A DNA stretch of 9,283 bases from Clostridia bacterium (lineage in GTDB: Bacteria > Bacillota > Clostridia > Oscillospirales > Acutalibacteraceae). Shown here piece after piece: positions 1-6,473 of this stretch (positions within the stretch are counted from its first letter, which is position 1; each line of letters starts with the position of its first letter). The stretch lies in assembly GCA_017501865.1 (NCBI GenBank), contig JAFVWD010000349.1, positions 1-9,283 on the forward strand, given 5' to 3'. The notes under the pieces were generated by a model that had not been told where the DNA came from, searched no databases, and saw only the letters and a program-made list of their open reading frames with translations. Both the position numbers and the translations under genes were made by a program.

Positions 1-1
1 A

Positions 2-1021
2 AAGGAAAAGGGTATTCCTGCAGATTTTCTCCTTGAGAAGGTTTGCACTGCAATTGTTACTTCAGTAAGAAAGGATTACGGCGGAGCAGATGTTGTTTTC
101 TGTGACTGTAATCCGGAGAAAAGCGAGCTTCGCGTTTATCTTAAGAAAACAGTTGTTGAAGAGGTTGAGGATGAAAATACTCAAATCAGTGTTGAAGAAG
201 CAGCAAAGTGGAGAAAAGCTGCAATGCCCGGCGATGTAGTAGAGGTTGTACTTGAAACAAAGCAGTTCGGCAGAATTGCCGCTCAGACTGCAAAGAATGT
301 TATCCGTCAGGGCATCCGTGACGCAGAAAGAGGTCTTGTGTTAAGAGAATTCCAAAGCAAACAGCAAGAGCTTGTAACAGGTAAGGTTCAGAGAGTAGAT
401 CCGAAAACAGGCAATGTAACTCTTGAAATAGGTAAAGCAGAAGCTATTCTTCCTAAGGGCGAGCAGGTACCGGGCGAAGTGTTCAAGGACGGTCAGCTTG
501 TAAAGGTTTACATTGTAGATGTAAAGGATACAGAAAAAGGTCCTAAGGCTATGATTTCAAGAACTCATCCGGGTCTTGTAAAACGCCTTTTCGAAACAGA
601 GGTTCCTGAAATTTATGACGGTTCTGTTGAAATTAAATCTGTTTCACGTGAGGCAGGCTCAAGAACAAAAATTGCTGTTTATTCAAAGGATGAAAATGTT
701 GATCCTATTGGTTCATGTATTGGTCCGAGAGGTTCAAGAGTAAGTACTATTGTTGAAGCACTCGGCGGTGAAAAAATTGATGTTGTTGTTTACGACGAGG
801 ATCCTGCCAAGTTTATAGCTGCTGCTCTTGCTCCTGCTGAGGTTTTAAGTGTTGAGGTAGACGAAACACAGGAAAAGGTATGTCATGTAACAGTACCTGA
901 CACTCAGCTTTCACTTGCTATAGGTAATAAGGGTCAGAATGTTCGTCTTGCAGTAAGACTCACAGGTTGGAAAATTGATATTAAACCCGAAAGCGGTTTT
1001 TATGTTCCACAGAATCAATAA
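2..1021 (+). CDS. nusA: Transcription termination/antitermination factor NusA (5'-truncated by window edge)
   Basis: NusA binds RNA polymerase near the RNA exit channel and modulates pausing, intrinsic termination and rRNA antitermination. The reading frame is open from base 2, and 339 residues are visible before the TAA. The first visible residues, KEKGIPADFLLEKV, match the NusA N-terminal RNA-polymerase-binding domain, so only about a dozen residues are missing. The ATG at 224 is internal, not the start. Domain order is: N-terminal domain to about residue 115; S1 domain about 120–190 (ELVTGKVQRVD onward); KH1 with GSCIGPRGSR at 237–246, whose GPRG loop is 241–244; KH2 with GNKGQNVRLAVRLTGWKIDI from 308. 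The protein ends shortly after KH2, as in Gram-positive NusA, without the acidic repeats of E. coli NusA. It is the first visible gene of the operon; rimP usually lies just upstream but is outside the window. Identification is secure. Confidence 0.97.
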   Translation, partial: KEKGIPADFLLEKVCTAIVTSVRKDYGGADVVFCDCNPEKSELRVYLKKTVVEEVEDENTQISVEEAAKWRKAAMPGDVVEVVLETKQFGRIAAQTAKNVIRQGIRDAERGLVLREFQSKQQELVTGKVQRVDPKTGNVTLEIGKAEAILPKGEQVPGEVFKDGQLVKVYIVDVKDTEKGPKAMISRTHPGLVKRLFETEVPEIYDGSVEIKSVSREAGSRTKIAVYSKDENVDPIGSCIGPRGSRVSTIVEALGGEKIDVVVYDEDPAKFIAAALAPAEVLSVEVDETQEKVCHVTVPDTQLSLAIGNKGQNVRLAVRLTGWKIDIKPESGFYVPQNQ

Positions 1022-1060
1022 TTAAGTTGCAAATAATTTGCAGAAAACTTCAATGAAAGG

Positions 1061-1088
1061 CAACGGTAATAGTCAGTAAAGACCGTTG
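1061..1088 (+). promoter_or_regulatory. Inverted repeat in the nusA–rnpM gap
   Basis: CAACGGT (1061–1067) is the exact reverse complement of ACCGTTG (1082–1088), with a 14-nt loop. The stem gains a G·U pair outside it (1060/1089). It lies in the 78-nt gap, and its right arm ends just before the candidate rnpM start codons (GTG 1088, GTG 1091, ATG 1100). No U-run follows, so it is not an intrinsic terminator. A role in RNA processing or in controlling rnpM translation is inference. Confidence 0.45.
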
Positions 1089-1099
1089 TGGTGGTAAAA

Positions 1100-1357
1100 A
1101 TGGCGGAAAAGAAAATACCATTAAGAAAATGCATAGGCTGTGGCGAGATGAAGCCTAAAAAAGAACTCATAAGAGTAGTAAGAAGTCCTGAGGGTGAAAT
1201 CAGTGTTGATTTAATCGGAAAAAAATCAGGCAGAGGTGCATATATTTGCCATAGCAAAGAATGTTTTAATAAGGCGAGAAAAAGTAAGCGACTCGAAAAA
1301 TCGTTCAGCACGCAGATTCCGGATGATGTTTATGACCGTATGTTGTCAGAACTGTAA
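1100..1357 (+). CDS. rnpM: RnpM/YlxR family RNA-binding protein
   Basis: This small basic protein is 85 aa from ATG 1100. YlxR, renamed RnpM in B. subtilis, is an RNA-binding protein reported to bind RNase P RNA and modulate RNase P. Family hallmarks are visible: an N-terminal IPLRKCIGCG stretch, then ELIRVVR, and a GRGAYIC motif. Four cysteines (C11, C14, C50, C55) form a CxxC…CxxxxC pattern that could be structural or metal-binding. Start choice: the frame stays open to GTG 1088 and GTG 1091, giving an N-terminal MVVK extension. ATG 1100 has a GGTGG stretch about 5 nt upstream and puts the family's usual IPLRKC motif near residue 6, so I prefer it. The gene sits between nusA and ylxQ, its conserved position in Firmicutes. 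Confidence 0.93.
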   Translation: MAEKKIPLRKCIGCGEMKPKKELIRVVRSPEGEISVDLIGKKSGRGAYICHSKECFNKARKSKRLEKSFSTQIPDDVYDRMLSEL

Positions 1358-1380
1358 TTTAAAGAAAGGTTTTGTCAATA

Positions 1381-1713
1381 ATGGGAATAAAGGAAATAAT
1401 GGGTATATTAGGGTTGTCAAGAAGAGCAGGTAAGCTTTGTTGCGGGCACGATGCTGTTATTGAGAGTATAGTTAAGGACAAAGCAACACTCGTAATTCTC
1501 TCTTCAGATGCTTCCGAAAGACTCAAAAACGAAATTAAGCATGCTGCAAATTACAACGGAAAAAATATTGAAGTTATAGAGAGTGCATTTTTAATGCAGG
1601 ATTTTTATTCAGGTATAGGAAAAAAATCTGCAGTATTTTCAATTACCGATCAATCATTTAAAGAAAAAATAAAAACCTTATTCGGGGAGGAACAATATGG
1701 TAGTAAAATATAA
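1381..1713 (+). CDS. ylxQ: YlxQ, ribosomal L7Ae-family RNA-binding protein
   Basis: This 110-aa protein has the L7Ae/L30e fold, whose members bind kink-turn RNA. Visible signatures are the N-terminal ILGLSRRAGKLCCG (family pattern LLGLAxRAGKxxxG), then ATLVILSSDASE, then a C-terminal FSITDQSFKEKI segment. The natural RNA target of YlxQ is not well settled, so the function here is family-level only. Start choice: AAAGAAAGG at 1361–1369 lies 11 nt before ATG 1381. A TTG at 1372 would be only 2 nt from that site and is rejected. ATG 1399 also has an AAAGGA stretch upstream and would still keep the GILGLSRRAGK motif, so it is a minor alternative. The last 17 bp overlap the start of infB, which suggests translational coupling. 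Confidence 0.93.
   Translation: MGIKEIMGILGLSRRAGKLCCGHDAVIESIVKDKATLVILSSDASERLKNEIKHAANYNGKNIEVIESAFLMQDFYSGIGKKSAVFSITDQSFKEKIKTLFGEEQYGSKI
1684..1690 (+). promoter_or_regulatory. Strong SD site of infB inside the ylxQ coding region
   Basis: GGGGAGG at 1684–1690 lies 6 nt before ATG 1697. It is the most extended ribosome-binding site in the operon and lies wholly within the last codons of ylxQ. It fixes the infB start and creates the 17-bp ylxQ/infB overlap. Confidence 0.85.
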
Positions 1714-4171
1714 ATTAGGCGATGTAGCCAAAGATTTTAATAAACCGGCAAAAGATATAACTGATCTTCTTCTTAAATTCTTTGAAGAACCGAAGAAAAA
1801 TCAGACTGCTCTTGAAAATAAAGAACTTGATATTGTTTTTGATGTATTGACTCAGGAAAATCAGGTTGAAAGCTTCAATGAGTATTTTGCTATGCAAAAG
1901 CCGGTTAAGAAGGCAGAAAAGAAGACTGCTGAGAAAAAGACAGACGAGAAAAAAGCAGAAAAGAAACCGGAAAAAGCACAGGAAGCTAAAAAAGAAGACA
2001 AAAAGCCTGAAAACAAAAAGGCTGCAGATAAAAAAGCTGAGCCTGCAAAACAGAATAAAGAGCAAAAATCAAATGATAAAAAGGCAAAACCGGAACAACA
2101 AAAAGCTCCTGAAAAGAAAAATGCAGAACCGAATCTTAACCCGTTCAAGAAAAAAGAGAAAAATAAGAGCGACGCTCCTATGCAATCAAGAACAAAGGGT
2201 GAAAGAGTCAGCATTGACACACGTGCAGATAATGTTGAGCTTGAAAAATACAACGAAAAATATGAGAATATTGCACCTGCACACGCAATGAATGATAATA
2301 TTGCAACAAAGCAGAAGTTAAAACAGAAGAGTCAGCAATACAGAAAGCAAGGTATGCGCTCAAGCAGAAAAGAAACTGAGGCTGAAAGACTTAAGAGGAT
2401 CGAAGCTGAAAGAGCAAAGAAAACACTTGTTATTACCGTGCCTGAAGAAATCAGCGTAGGTGATCTTGCAGCTATGCTCAAGAGAACGGCAGCTGAGGTT
2501 ATTAAAAAGCTCTTCTCATTCGGTGTAATGGCATCTGTAAATGAAATAATAGATTATGATACAGCAGAAATTGTTGCAACAGAGCTTGGTGCAAAGGTTA
2601 AAAAAGAAGTTGTTGTTACTATTGAAGACAGAATTATAGATGATAGTAAAGACGATGAAAAAGACCTTCTTCCGAGAAGTCCTGTTGTAGTTGTTATGGG
2701 TCACGTTGACCACGGTAAAACATCACTTCTTGATGCTATAAGAAATACATCTGTTACAGAAACAGAGGCTGGTGGTATTACTCAGCATATTGGTGCTTAC
2801 AGAGTAAATCTCAACGGCCAGGAAATTACTTTCCTTGACACACCGGGACACGCGGCATTTACTGCAATGCGTGCACGTGGTGCAATGGCAACAGATATTG
2901 CAATACTTGTTGTTGCGGCTGATGACGGTATTATGCCTCAGACAATTGAAGCTATAAACCACGCAAAAGCAGCAGGTGTAAGTGTTGTTGTAGCCATTAA
3001 TAAGATGGATAAACCTGATGTTTCTCCTGACAGAATTATGCAACAGTTAACAGAGCATGAGCTTATTCCTGAAGAATGGGGCGGTGACGTAATTTGTGTT
3101 CCTGTTTCAGCAAAAGCAAGAATGAATATAGATAAGCTCTTAGAGTCTGTTCTTCTTGTTGCAGAAATGAAAGAATTAAAAGCAAATCCGAACAGAGCAG
3201 GTAAGGGTATTGTTATTGAAGCAAGACTCGACAAGGGCAGAGGTCCTGTTGCATCATTGCTTGTTCAGAACGGTACTGTTAAATCAGGCGATATTATTGT
3301 TGCAGGTACAGCAGTTGGTAGAGTTCGTGTTATGACAGATGACAAGGGCAGAAAGGTTTCAGAAGCAGGTCCGTCTGTTCCTGTAGAAATTACAGGTCTT
3401 GCCGAGGTACCTAACGGCGGCGACCAGTTTGACTGTGTATCTGATGAGAAGCTTGCAAGAGAGCTTGTTGAGCAAAGAAAGCAACACAATAAAGAAGAAC
3501 AGTTCAAGTCATTCCAGAAGGTTACACTTGACACACTCTTCGATTCTATTAATGTTGGCGAGCTTAAAGATCTTAATGTTATTGTTAAGGCGGACGTTCA
3601 GGGTTCTGTAGAAGCAGTTCGTCAGAGTCTTGAGAAGCTTACAAATGAAGAGGTAAGAGTAAGAGTTATTCACGGTGGTGTAGGCGCAATTAATGAATCT
3701 GATGTTATGCTTGCAAATGCATCAAATGCAATTATTGTCGGATTTAACGTGCGTCCTGATGCTGTTGCTACAGTCAACGCAGAACGTGATGGCGTTGAAA
3801 TGAGAATGTACAGAGTTATTTACGATTGCATTGAAGAAATTGAAGCTGCTATTAAGGGTATGCTTGCACCAAAATACAGAGATGTAGAAATGGGTAAAGC
3901 AGAGGTAAGAAGCGTGTTCAAGTTTTCTTCATCAGGTATGATTGCAGGTTGTTATGTAACTGACGGTAAAATTACAAGAAACTCTAAAATTCGCGTTGTC
4001 CGTGACGGTATTGTTGTATTTGAAGATGAAATTGCATCACTCAAGAGATTTAAAGATGATGTCAAGGAAGTTGCAACAGGTTATGAATGCGGTGTAGGAC
4101 TTGAAAAATTCAATGATATTAAAGAAGGCGACGTATTAGAGGCTTATATTGTTGAAGAATACAAAGACTAA
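1697..4171 (+). CDS. infB: Translation initiation factor IF-2
   Basis: IF-2 is the translational GTPase that recruits fMet-tRNA to the 30S subunit and drives 50S joining. This 824-aa protein has the full architecture. A first IF2_N-type domain occupies about residues 3–53 (YKLGDVAKDFNK onward). A low-complexity Lys/Glu/Ala linker spans about 68–235. A second IF2_N domain covers about 243–294 (TLVITVPEEISVGDLA). The G domain carries all five GTPase motifs: G1 GHVDHGKT 335–342, G2 GGITQHIG from 359, G3 DTPGH 381–385, G4 NKMD 435–438 and G5 SAK 471–473. Two β-barrel domains flanking the IF-2-specific α/β domain follow, ending in a typical initiator-tRNA-binding region (GYECGVGLEKFNDIKEGD). No catalytic residue is missing. 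Out-of-frame ORFs over the linker are shadows of its biased composition. Confidence 0.98.
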   Translation: MVVKYKLGDVAKDFNKPAKDITDLLLKFFEEPKKNQTALENKELDIVFDVLTQENQVESFNEYFAMQKPVKKAEKKTAEKKTDEKKAEKKPEKAQEAKKEDKKPENKKAADKKAEPAKQNKEQKSNDKKAKPEQQKAPEKKNAEPNLNPFKKKEKNKSDAPMQSRTKGERVSIDTRADNVELEKYNEKYENIAPAHAMNDNIATKQKLKQKSQQYRKQGMRSSRKETEAERLKRIEAERAKKTLVITVPEEISVGDLAAMLKRTAAEVIKKLFSFGVMASVNEIIDYDTAEIVATELGAKVKKEVVVTIEDRIIDDSKDDEKDLLPRSPVVVVMGHVDHGKTSLLDAIRNTSVTETEAGGITQHIGAYRVNLNGQEITFLDTPGHAAFTAMRARGAMATDIAILVVAADDGIMPQTIEAINHAKAAGVSVVVAINKMDKPDVSPDRIMQQLTEHELIPEEWGGDVICVPVSAKARMNIDKLLESVLLVAEMKELKANPNRAGKGIVIEARLDKGRGPVASLLVQNGTVKSGDIIVAGTAVGRVRVMTDDKGRKVSEAGPSVPVEITGLAEVPNGGDQFDCVSDEKLARELVEQRKQHNKEEQFKSFQKVTLDTLFDSINVGELKDLNVIVKADVQGSVEAVRQSLEKLTNEEVRVRVIHGGVGAINESDVMLANASNAIIVGFNVRPDAVATVNAERDGVEMRMYRVIYDCIEEIEAAIKGMLAPKYRDVEMGKAEVRSVFKFSSSGMIAGCYVTDGKITRNSKIRVVRDGIVVFEDEIASLKRFKDDVKEVATGYECGVGLEKFNDIKEGDVLEAYIVEEYKD
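1898..2401 (+). repeat. Low-complexity Lys/Glu/Ala-rich linker of IF-2
   Basis: This stretch encodes roughly residues 68–235, built from loose AEKK-, DEKK-, ADKKA- and PEKK-like units. Its codons are mostly A-rich (aaa, aag, gaa, gca). The units are degenerate rather than exact tandem repeats. It separates the two IF2_N domains and is expected to be disordered and strongly charged. Long IF-2 linkers of this type vary greatly between species. Confidence 0.7.
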
Positions 4172-4177
4172 GTTCTA

Positions 4178-4198
4178 TTCTCTTTTATGAAAGGAGAA
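4178..4198 (+). promoter_or_regulatory. Hairpin that sequesters the rbfA SD site
   Basis: TTCTCTTTT (4178–4186) can pair with AAAGGAGAA (4190–4198). This gives nine consecutive pairs, one of them U·G, closed by a 3-nt ATG loop. The whole SD sequence of rbfA, AAGGAG at 4191–4196, is in the right arm, 6 nt before ATG 4203. The left arm starts 7 nt after the infB stop at 4169–4171. A ribosome terminating infB would cover and open it. No terminator U-tract follows. Pairing is read directly from the sequence; coupling of rbfA to infB is inference. Confidence 0.55.
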
Positions 4199-4202
4199 AA
4201 CT

Positions 4203-4550
4203 ATGGGCACATATAAACAAGACCGTGCAGCAGAAGATATTAAAAGAGAGCTTGCTGCCGTTATAAGAGAACTCAAGGACCCGAGAATTGCGGAGCATCT
4301 TATAAGCGTTTCGAGGGCAGAGGTTACAGGTGACCTTTCTTATGTAAAGGTTTATATAAGTGCAATTGAGGGGCTTGAAACTGCTAAAAATGCGGTTAAA
4401 GCACTTACAAATGCATCAGGACTTATTCGTAGAGAGGTTGGTAAAAGACTTCGTCTCAGAAAGGCTCCGGAGTTAAAATTCATTGCTGATGACTCAATTG
4501 AATATGGTATGAGTATCGCGAAAAAATTAGAAGATTTAGTGGATGATTAA
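4203..4550 (+). CDS. rbfA: 30S ribosome-binding factor RbfA
   Basis: RbfA is a small KH-fold assembly factor that binds the 30S subunit near the 16S rRNA 5' helix and helps late maturation; in E. coli it is a cold-shock protein. This copy has 115 aa, normal for the family. Visible signatures are the N-terminal DRAAEDIKRELAAVI helix, the KDPRI stretch, the SYVKVYIS strand, and the NASGLIRREVGKRLRLRKAPEL segment. That segment contains the AxG kink (A71-S72-G73) characteristic of RbfA, and FIADDSIEYG follows it. AAGGAG 6 nt upstream defines the start, although that site can fold into a hairpin. It lies 31 nt after infB, in the conserved infB–rbfA order. Confidence 0.97.
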   Translation: MGTYKQDRAAEDIKRELAAVIRELKDPRIAEHLISVSRAEVTGDLSYVKVYISAIEGLETAKNAVKALTNASGLIRREVGKRLRLRKAPELKFIADDSIEYGMSIAKKLEDLVDD

Positions 4551-4556
4551 TTTTCG

Positions 4557-4592
4557 TTGCGGTGATTGCATTTCAAAGTGTAATCACCGCGA
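4557..4592 (+). promoter_or_regulatory. Long perfect-type hairpin in the rbfA–nrnA gap
   Basis: GCGGTGATTGCA (4559–4570) pairs with TGTAATCACCGC (4579–4590). This is 12 pairs with a single G·U and an 8-nt loop, TTTCAAAG. Two further pairs (U·G, U–A) extend it to 4557/4592. It starts 6 nt after the rbfA stop, and the nrnA SD (GAAGGG, about 4593–4598) begins right at its 3' foot. What follows is purine-rich, not a U-tract, and the opposite strand also lacks a U-run. It is therefore unlikely to be an intrinsic terminator. Possible roles are an RNase processing or stability element, or a structure positioned to affect nrnA initiation. Confidence 0.7.
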
Positions 4593-4608
4593 GAAGGGAA
4601 AGTAAAAG

Positions 4609-5559
4609 ATGGTTATTGATCTTAAACAATGCGTTGAAATATTGAAAGAAAATGATAATTTTCTTGTTTTATCACACGAGCACCCTGACGGCGATACATT
4701 AGGCAGTGCATTTGCATTGATGTCTGCACTCAAAAAGCTCGGAAAAAAAAGAGCTTTTATGTGCAGCGATGAAATGTCTAAAGATTTTTCTTATATGTAT
4801 GAAGGAATTGAAAACGATGATATCGGTGAAAATCCTTTTGTTGTAGCAGTAGATGTTGCAGATACTCATCTTTTGGGTGATTTGGCAGAAAAGTACGGAG
4901 ATAAGATAAATCTTTGTATAGACCATCATATGTCAAATGCATATTTTGCAGAAAAACTTCTTTTAGAGAACAGAGCAGCTGCGTGCGAAATTGTTTTTGA
5001 GGTAATAAAAGCTTTGGGTGTTGAAATAGATGAGTATATTGCAAATTGTCTTTATACAGGTATTTCGACAGATACAGGCTGCTTCCGTTATCAGAACACA
5101 AATTCAAAAACCTTCCGTTCAGTAGCAGACCTTGTTGAAATTGGTGTTAACACAAAAATGATTAACAAGCTTATGTTTGAAACAAAAACAAAAAGCTTTC
5201 TTGAGCTTGAGCTTCTGGCAAGAAAAACACTTGAATATCACTTTGACGAAAAGTGTGCAATTATTACTATAACCCAGGCAATGTATGAGGAAAGCGGCTC
5301 AAATGAGCATGAATGTTATCCTATTACAGCACTTCCCCGTCAGATAGAAGGTGTGCTTGTAGGGGCTGTAATAAAAGAAAAACAAAGCGGAGCATACGGT
5401 ATTTCAGTAAGAACTGAAGGGGATATTGATGCTTCTGAAATTTGTGCAAGACTCGGCGGAGGCGGACACGCAGGTGCGGCGGGTTGCGAAAGTAAGGATG
5501 ATTACGAAACTACTAAAAATAAAATTTTAGAGTCAATTCGTTTATCGTTAGGAAGTTAA
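4609..5559 (+). CDS. nrnA: DHH/DHHA1 phosphoesterase NrnA (nanoRNase / pAp phosphatase)
   Basis: NrnA-family proteins degrade 2–5-nt RNA remnants and dephosphorylate 3'-phosphoadenosine 5'-phosphate; some relatives cleave linear or cyclic dinucleotides. This copy has 316 aa, the normal size. The N-terminal DHH domain has metal-binding motif I, HEHPDGDTLGS, at residues 23–33. Motif II is DVADT at 82–86, and the DHH triad is at 105–107. A later aspartate lies in STDTGCF. The C-terminal DHHA1 substrate-binding domain ends in GGGGHAGAAG at 283–292. All expected metal ligands are present, so an active enzyme is likely. ATG 4609 is preceded by GAAGGG about 10 nt upstream. The rbfA–nrnA–truB order is common in Clostridia. 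The exact substrate cannot be read from sequence. Confidence 0.94.
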   Translation: MVIDLKQCVEILKENDNFLVLSHEHPDGDTLGSAFALMSALKKLGKKRAFMCSDEMSKDFSYMYEGIENDDIGENPFVVAVDVADTHLLGDLAEKYGDKINLCIDHHMSNAYFAEKLLLENRAAACEIVFEVIKALGVEIDEYIANCLYTGISTDTGCFRYQNTNSKTFRSVADLVEIGVNTKMINKLMFETKTKSFLELELLARKTLEYHFDEKCAIITITQAMYEESGSNEHECYPITALPRQIEGVLVGAVIKEKQSGAYGISVRTEGDIDASEICARLGGGGHAGAAGCESKDDYETTKNKILESIRLSLGS

Positions 5560-5562
5560 TAT

Positions 5563-6450
5563 ATGACAGGTATAATTCCTTTGAACAAAGGCGATAATAT
5601 GACATCGTTTCTGGCCGTAAAAAGAGTCAGAGGTATAGTTGGTGAAAAAAAGTGTGGGCACACAGGTACACTTGACCCTATGGCAACAGGTGTTCTGCCT
5701 GTTGCTTTGGGTGGTGCTACAAGATTTATTGAACTTTTACCCACCCATAAAAAGGCTTATAAAGCGTCATTTAAGCTGGGACTTAAAACAGATACACTTG
5801 ATATATGGGGCGAGATAACCGAAGAAAACGGTAAAACTGCATCGGAAGAACAGGTTTTAGAATTATTGCCTCAATTTTTGGGTAAAATAAAACAGCTTCC
5901 GCCTATGTATTCTGCATTGAAAAAAGACGGTGTACGGCTTTACGAGCTTGCAAGGCAAGGTATAGAGGTTGAAAGAGAGTACAGAGAATGTGAAATTTTT
6001 TCATTGGAAATCAGCAGAATTTCAGAAGATGAATTTTCGCTTTTTACAGAGTGCTCTGCCGGTACATATATCCGTTCTTTGATAAGTGATATAGGTGAAA
6101 GCTTAAACACGGGTGCGGTAATGACCTCATTGAACAGAACCTTTGCTTGTGGTATAAGCGAAAGAGAATGTGTTACTCTTGAACAGCTTGAACAGTACAG
6201 GGATGAAAATCTGCTTGAAAAAATAATTATTCCTGTAGATAAAATGTTGGAGGTTTATCCTGCGGTAACAGTAACGAAGGCGCAAAGCATACGTTTTAAA
6301 AACGGCGGCGAGCTTTTGAAAAGCAGAGTTAAGGGTGAATTTTCTGACGGACTTGTCAGAGTGTACTCTGACAATGAGTTTTTAGGACTTGGTGAATCTT
6401 TTGAAAATAATGAAAATCTTATGGTCAAAAGAGTTTATGTTCACAGATAA
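5563..6450 (+). CDS. truB: tRNA pseudouridine(55) synthase TruB
   Basis: TruB isomerises U55 in the TΨC loop of almost all tRNAs and also acts as a tRNA chaperone. The protein has 295 aa. It opens with MTGIIPLNKGDNMTSFLAVKR, close to the family's start pattern. The catalytic motif GHTGTLDPMATGVLPV contains the nucleophile D38. Other conserved blocks are KAYKASFKLGLKTDTLD, QLPPMYSALKKDGVRLYELAR and the C-terminal catalytic-domain motif SAGTYIRSLISDIGE. A PUA-like domain fills about residues 235–295. The start lies 3 nt after the nrnA stop, and its SD (GGAAG, 5551–5555) is inside nrnA, so translation is probably coupled. The N-terminus matches the family, so the start is firm. Confidence 0.97.
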   Translation: MTGIIPLNKGDNMTSFLAVKRVRGIVGEKKCGHTGTLDPMATGVLPVALGGATRFIELLPTHKKAYKASFKLGLKTDTLDIWGEITEENGKTASEEQVLELLPQFLGKIKQLPPMYSALKKDGVRLYELARQGIEVEREYRECEIFSLEISRISEDEFSLFTECSAGTYIRSLISDIGESLNTGAVMTSLNRTFACGISERECVTLEQLEQYRDENLLEKIIIPVDKMLEVYPAVTVTKAQSIRFKNGGELLKSRVKGEFSDGLVRVYSDNEFLGLGESFENNENLMVKRVYVHR

Positions 6451-6452
6451 AT

Positions 6453-6472
6453 AAATATCTTAGGAGATATTT
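6453..6472 (+). promoter_or_regulatory. Hairpin enclosing the ribF SD site
   Basis: AAATATCT (6453–6460) and AGATATTT (6465–6472) are exact reverse complements separated by TAGG. The ribF SD, TAGGAG (6461–6466), has four bases in the loop and two in the stem. ATG 6474 lies one base beyond the stem. The repeat starts 2 nt after the truB stop at 6448–6450, so a terminating truB ribosome would unfold it. The stem is AU-rich and of modest stability, so temperature sensitivity is conceivable. The function is inference. Confidence 0.5.
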
Positions 6473-6473
6473 T

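Noticed and set aside
1015..1311. 98-codon minus-strand open frame across the nusA–rnpM gap.
   Set aside because: It covers most of rnpM, whose family motifs are clear, and has no convincing SD or family match.
1861..2253. 130-codon minus-strand open frame opposite the IF-2 linker, rich in Phe and Ser; a similar shorter one lies at 1715–2065.
   Set aside because: They are the mirror of Lys/Glu/Ala codons in the low-complexity linker. They have no SD and no family resemblance, and lie wholly within infB.
1866..2291. 141-codon plus-strand frame, Lys/Arg-rich, overlapping infB.
   Set aside because: It is a frame-shifted reading of the A-rich linker, with no start signal and no recognisable domain.
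2516..3534. Several minus-strand open frames of 65–106 codons opposite the IF-2 core.
   Set aside because: The plus strand encodes an intact, well-conserved IF-2 throughout. The antisense frames have unlikely composition and no start signals.
4557..4592. Intrinsic terminator between rbfA and nrnA.
   Set aside because: The stem is strong but is followed by purines on the plus strand and no U-run on the minus strand. Operon continuity into nrnA–truB is expected.
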